Shown here: one piece after another, positions 60,056-64,000 of the stretch
How positions within the stretch are numbered: position 1 is the first letter of the stretch
Layout: every line of letters starts with the position of its first letter
The notes under the pieces: model-generated
Databases searched by the model: none
What the model was told of the DNA's origin: nothing
Seen by the model: only the letters and a program-made list of their open reading frames with translations
Origin: Sphingomonadales bacterium
GTDB lineage: Bacteria; Pseudomonadota; Alphaproteobacteria; Sphingomonadales; Sphingomonadaceae
Direction: 5' to 3'
Assembly (NCBI GenBank): GCA_027483465.1
Contig: JAIXUQ010000111.1
Span: 1 to 64,000 of the forward strand
DNA length: 64,000 nucleotides
Made by a program: the position numbers and the translations under genes

Positions 60056-60829
60056 TCAGGCGAAAATCCTGGTCAGCGCCTCGCTGCCGATGCCATCCTT
60101 GATGGCGCGCAATTCGATATAGGCCGAAGCAATGATCGTGATGAACAGCGCGTTGACCAAGGCGCCCAGCAATGTTTTCAGGATAGCGAGCATCCCGATG
60201 ATGGCAAACGCGCCGTTGGCCGCCTCGTCGATCAGGCCGGCAAGAAAGATCAGGGCCACGATGGGCGCGGCAAGGAGCACGACTCCGGCTGCCAGCAGGG
60301 CGAACAGCGGCCAGCGGGCGCCTTCGGTGAGCGCCCGGCTGCGCGACAGGCTGGCGCGGACTCCAAGACCTTCCATCATCATGGCCGGGATCGCCACGGA
60401 CCACATCGTGCCCAGCACAAGGCCGGGGATGACCAGCAGGATGAGGCCGATCAACAATCCCGCCACAGTCACGCCGGCCAGCATCGACACGGTCTGGGCG
60501 CGGAACCAGCCAAATTGGAGCACGGCAGAAAGCCGGGGCCTTTCGCCGTTCATCGCCTGCACGACCGCCAGGCTGATCGAGGCTGACGACAGAAAATAGA
60601 ACAACACGCCCAACCATGTTGTGGACACATTGTTGGTATCGGCTGCGCCCGATCCGTTGAACCAGATGATCAGTTCGCCGAGCAGCACAAGCGCCAGATT
60701 GGGCAGGCCCTCCATCATCAGATCAATCCCGATCAACAGCGCGGCATTGGCGGTGAACACGGCGAAGCCCCGTCCCACCACGCGGCCGATATCAAACGGC
60801 TCGCCCTTCGCCGGCAGTGGATATTCCAT
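60056..60829 (-). CDS. Multipass membrane protein, paralog of the previous gene
   Basis: A 257-residue paralog: same GEPFDIGRVVGRGFAVF opening, LVIPGLVLGTMWSVAIPAMMMEG core and SAYIELRAIKDG end as the protein at 59.1 kb. 127 bases separate them. Divergent from the DUF4129 gene over 131 bases. Confidence 0.85.
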   Translation of the reverse strand: MEYPLPAKGEPFDIGRVVGRGFAVFTANAALLIGIDLMMEGLPNLALVLLGELIIWFNGSGAADTNNVSTTWLGVLFYFLSSASISLAVVQAMNGERPRLSAVLQFGWFRAQTVSMLAGVTVAGLLIGLILLVIPGLVLGTMWSVAIPAMMMEGLGVRASLSRSRALTEGARWPLFALLAAGVVLLAAPIVALIFLAGLIDEAANGAFAIIGMLAILKTLLGALVNALFITIIASAYIELRAIKDGIGSEALTRIFA

Positions 60830-60960
60830 GCGTGCTCCCCCATCACCCGGCTGTATTCATCAGAGCATCGCGGCAAAAAGCCAAGCGGGCCAAAGCCCAC
60901 TTGCGCAAATTATTGGCCATGGCCTAGACATGATGCCCAACACGGGCCGGAGATGATCGG

Positions 60961-61581
60961 GTGGCAACTGGCTCTGCCAGCATCAGGGTGGATGAAGCGG
61001 CGCTGATGACTGAACATCGCGCGCTGGTTGCCGAAGGCCAGACCCAGTTTGATTTCCAGATGCGCACACCCCCCAAGGTGCCGGAATGGCTGCAGGGCCT
61101 GGCCGATTGGGTGCGCGCCCATCCGCAGGCGTTGAAATATGGCCTTTATGCCGTGCTGGCGCTGGGGGCGCTGCTGATCCTGTGGCAGCTGGCCAGGGCG
61201 GTGCGGCCGTGGCTGGCGCGTGCGCCGGCGCCGGTGCTGGCGGCCGATCCGGGCTGGCAGCCCGAAGCTGCCGGCGCCCGCCGCCTGCTGGCCGAAGCCG
61301 ATGCGCTGGCCGCCGCCGGCGATCATGCCGAGGCGGTGCATCTGCTGTTGCTGCGCAGCGTGGAGGCGATCGACGCCCGCCACCCCGGTGCGCTGCGGCC
61401 CGGCTGGACCAGCCGCGACATCGCTGCCCTGCCGTTGCTCTCGGCGCGCAGCGCGGCGGCCTTTGCCGGCATCGCCGCCACCGTGGAAACCGGCCTGTTT
61501 GCCCGCCGGCCGGTGGGTGAGGGTGATTGGCAGCGCTGCCGCCGCGCCTATCAGGATGCCGCCTTCGGGGCCGCGGCCTGA
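60961..61581 (+). CDS. DUF4129 domain protein
   Basis: A 206-residue protein with one membrane helix (ALKYGLYAVLALGALLILWQL) and a cytoplasmic helical C-terminus (HAEAVHLLLLRSVEAIDAR, RPGWTSRDIAALP), as in DUF4129 proteins of MoxR/DUF58 clusters. GTG start. Overlaps the next gene (TGATG). Confidence 0.85.
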   Translation: MATGSASIRVDEAALMTEHRALVAEGQTQFDFQMRTPPKVPEWLQGLADWVRAHPQALKYGLYAVLALGALLILWQLARAVRPWLARAPAPVLAADPGWQPEAAGARRLLAEADALAAAGDHAEAVHLLLLRSVEAIDARHPGALRPGWTSRDIAALPLLSARSAAAFAGIAATVETGLFARRPVGEGDWQRCRRAYQDAAFGAAA

Positions 61582-62765
61582 TGGCCGAACCGGGCTTCAA
61601 CCGGCGCGCGCTGGGCCTGCTCATTGGCCTGTCGCTGGTGGCCGCCGCGCTGTTCGTCGGCCTCTCCCTGTTTGGCGCCGATCTGCGGCCGGGCGGCGGG
61701 CCGGCGGCGGGCCATGCCGCCTCCACCGCGGCCACCGGCTATTCGGCGCTGGTCAGGCTGGCCGATGCCGCCGGCCAGGAGGCGCGGGTGGGCCGGTCAA
61801 GCCGGCGGGTGGCCGATGCGGCGCTGCTGGTCGTCACGCCCGCGGGGCCATCCAGCGCCACGCCGCTGGCCGAACTGATCCGCCGCCGCAACGGCGCGCC
61901 GATCCTGATCGTGTTGCCCAAATGGCAGACGCTGCCGCGCCCCGGCCGGCCGGGCTGGGCCGATGTGGTGGGCGTGGCCGATGCGGCGGCGGTGCGCGCC
62001 GCGGTGCCGCCGCTGGATTTTGATTGGCAATTGGCGGCGGGCGGCATCAAGCCCGGCGCGGCGCTGCCGGGTGGGGAGGCCGGCGCCCTGGGCCTGAAGG
62101 CGCCGCGGGGTGCGCGCTGGCTGCAAGCGGGGCGCGGGCTTGATCCGGTGCTCAGCGATGCGGCCGGGCGGATGCTGCTGGGCTGGCATGCGGCCAGCAA
62201 TGTCTATCTGCTGGCCGATCCCGATCTGATCAACAACGGCGGCCTGCGCGATCCGGCCGCCGCGCAGGCGGCGGTGAAGCTGTTGGCGCTGTTGGCCGAT
62301 GGCCGGCCGGGCGGCATCCTGTTTGATGTGACGGCCAATGGCCTGGGCACGCGCGAATCCCTGTGGCGGGCGGCGTTTGAACCGCCGCTGCTGGGCCTGT
62401 CGCTGGCGTTGCTGCTGGCCGGGCTGCTGGCCGGCTGGTTTGGCCTGATGCGGTTTGGCACCGCGCCGCCGCCGCCGCGCGCCATTGCCTTTGGCAAGCG
62501 GGCGCTGGTGGAGAATATGGCCGCGCTGATCCGCATGGCCGGGCGGGAGGCGGCGATGGCGCCGCGCTATGCCGCGCTGGTGGCCGAAGCGGCGGCGGCG
62601 CGGCTGCGGGCCCCGGCCGGGCTGGCCCCGGCGGCGCGCACCGATTGGCTGGAGGCGCGCGCGCCGGGCTTTGCCGCGCTGGCGGCCGCCGCCGATCAGG
62701 CGGCCACCCCGGCCGAGGCGGTGGCTGCCGCCCAGGCCCTTCACCGTTGGCGGGAGCATGGTTGA
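61581..62765 (+). CDS. DUF4350 domain membrane protein
   Basis: A 394-residue protein with an N-terminal helix (LGLLIGLSLVAAALFVGLSL), a periplasmic or cytoplasmic domain (DAALLVVTPAGPSSATPLAELI; LLADPDLINNGGLRD), and a second helix (LLGLSLALLLAGLLAGWFGLM). Usually encoded beside MoxR and DUF58 proteins; role unknown. The MoxR ATG follows its stop directly. Confidence 0.85.
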   Translation: MAEPGFNRRALGLLIGLSLVAAALFVGLSLFGADLRPGGGPAAGHAASTAATGYSALVRLADAAGQEARVGRSSRRVADAALLVVTPAGPSSATPLAELIRRRNGAPILIVLPKWQTLPRPGRPGWADVVGVADAAAVRAAVPPLDFDWQLAAGGIKPGAALPGGEAGALGLKAPRGARWLQAGRGLDPVLSDAAGRMLLGWHAASNVYLLADPDLINNGGLRDPAAAQAAVKLLALLADGRPGGILFDVTANGLGTRESLWRAAFEPPLLGLSLALLLAGLLAGWFGLMRFGTAPPPPRAIAFGKRALVENMAALIRMAGREAAMAPRYAALVAEAAAARLRAPAGLAPAARTDWLEARAPGFAALAAAADQAATPAEAVAAAQALHRWREHG

Positions 62766-63721
<956 letters not shown>

Positions 63722-63725
<4 letters not shown>

Positions 63726-64000
63726 TCCATCCCACCGCCCGGCTGCTGGTGGCCATCGCCGGCGTGGCCGCGCTGGGCGGCGTGGCCGGCATTTTGGTGG
63801 AGCCGCTTTGGCCGCTGCCGCTGCTGCTGGCGCTGCTGCTGCTGGCCGCCGCCGGGCTGGATGCGCTGCTGGCCAGCCGCGCTGTGCTGGCACCCGGCGT
63901 GCAGGCGCCGCGCGGGGTTGAGGTGGGCAGCGAGGTGGCGATTGACGTGGCCTTTGCCGGCGGGCCGCCGGGGCGCCGGGCCGAGGTGGCGCTGGGTGAT
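63722..64000 (+). CDS. DUF58 domain protein, 5' part
   Basis: The frame opens with TTG and two hydrophobic helices (LLVAIAGVAALGGVAGILV and WPLPLLLALLLLAAAGLDALL), then ASRAVLAPGVQAPRG, the usual DUF58 N-terminus. It is cut by the window end; TTG overlaps the MoxR stop. Partial. Confidence 0.8.

Overview
The window is GC-rich bacterial DNA that reads as an alphaproteobacterium of the order Sphingomonadales. Pointers are a PEPxxWA-CTERM protein, a MipZ division ATPase (so alphaproteobacterial), an FYDLN-type acidic protein, an EipA/DUF1134 envelope protein, a sphingomonad-style carbohydrate locus (TonB receptor, SapC, cupin, flavin halogenase), and the maf / RNase E/G / yacG order. The species cannot be fixed from sequence alone. 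Four tRNA genes are present (Pro-TGG, Ser-GCT, Phe-GAA, Ala-GGC). No rRNA, CRISPR array or intact insertion sequence was seen.

Layout. 0-7.5 kb is a five-gene minus-strand operon: TonB receptor, two secreted metallo-beta-lactamase-fold hydrolases, an ACS-family MFS transporter and a tartrate-type dehydrogenase. 7.6-13.4 kb holds a PepSY membrane protein, tRNA-Pro, and a probable alpha-glucan module (SLC45/GPH-like sugar porter, PhyH-type oxygenase, secreted GH13 amylase, divergent AraC regulator). 13.4-26.4 kb is mostly housekeeping: eipA, a D-2-hydroxyacid dehydrogenase, a ferredoxin, DUF2332-maf-RNase-yacG, a SRAP protein, UDP-GlcNAc 2-epimerase, aroA, thioesterase, guaA and an enoyl-CoA hydratase.

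26.4-37.6 kb is the most distinctive region: TonB receptor, SapC, JmjC-like cupin, flavin-dependent halogenase, LacI regulator, MFS sugar porter and secreted GH3 beta-glucosidase. A shared palindrome with a GAACGTTC core lies twice before the receptor and once before the GH3 gene, so the LacI protein probably controls both ends. 37.6-39.9 kb has a Crp/Fnr regulator divergent from a PepSY protein, with four 21-bp repeats and a Fur-like palindrome between them.

40.1-49.1 kb looks accessory: a two-component system divergent from a heavy-metal-type RND efflux operon, then a minimal tyrosine recombinase and an unknown protein, in DNA that is visibly less GC-rich at its right end. Related hairpin repeats in opposite orientation flank it. 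49.4-64 kb returns to core genes: AmpD-like amidase, EamA transporter, DjlA-like chaperone, phosphohexomutase, a J-domain protein, mipZ, panC, an overlapping FemAB-like / RidA / HAD / DUF3572 series, a PEP-CTERM protein, two paralogous membrane proteins, and the DUF4129-DUF4350-MoxR-DUF58 cluster, whose last gene runs off the end.

Many neighbouring genes are translationally coupled through ATGA, GTGA, TTGA or TGATG overlaps. These helped decide starts and operon structure.
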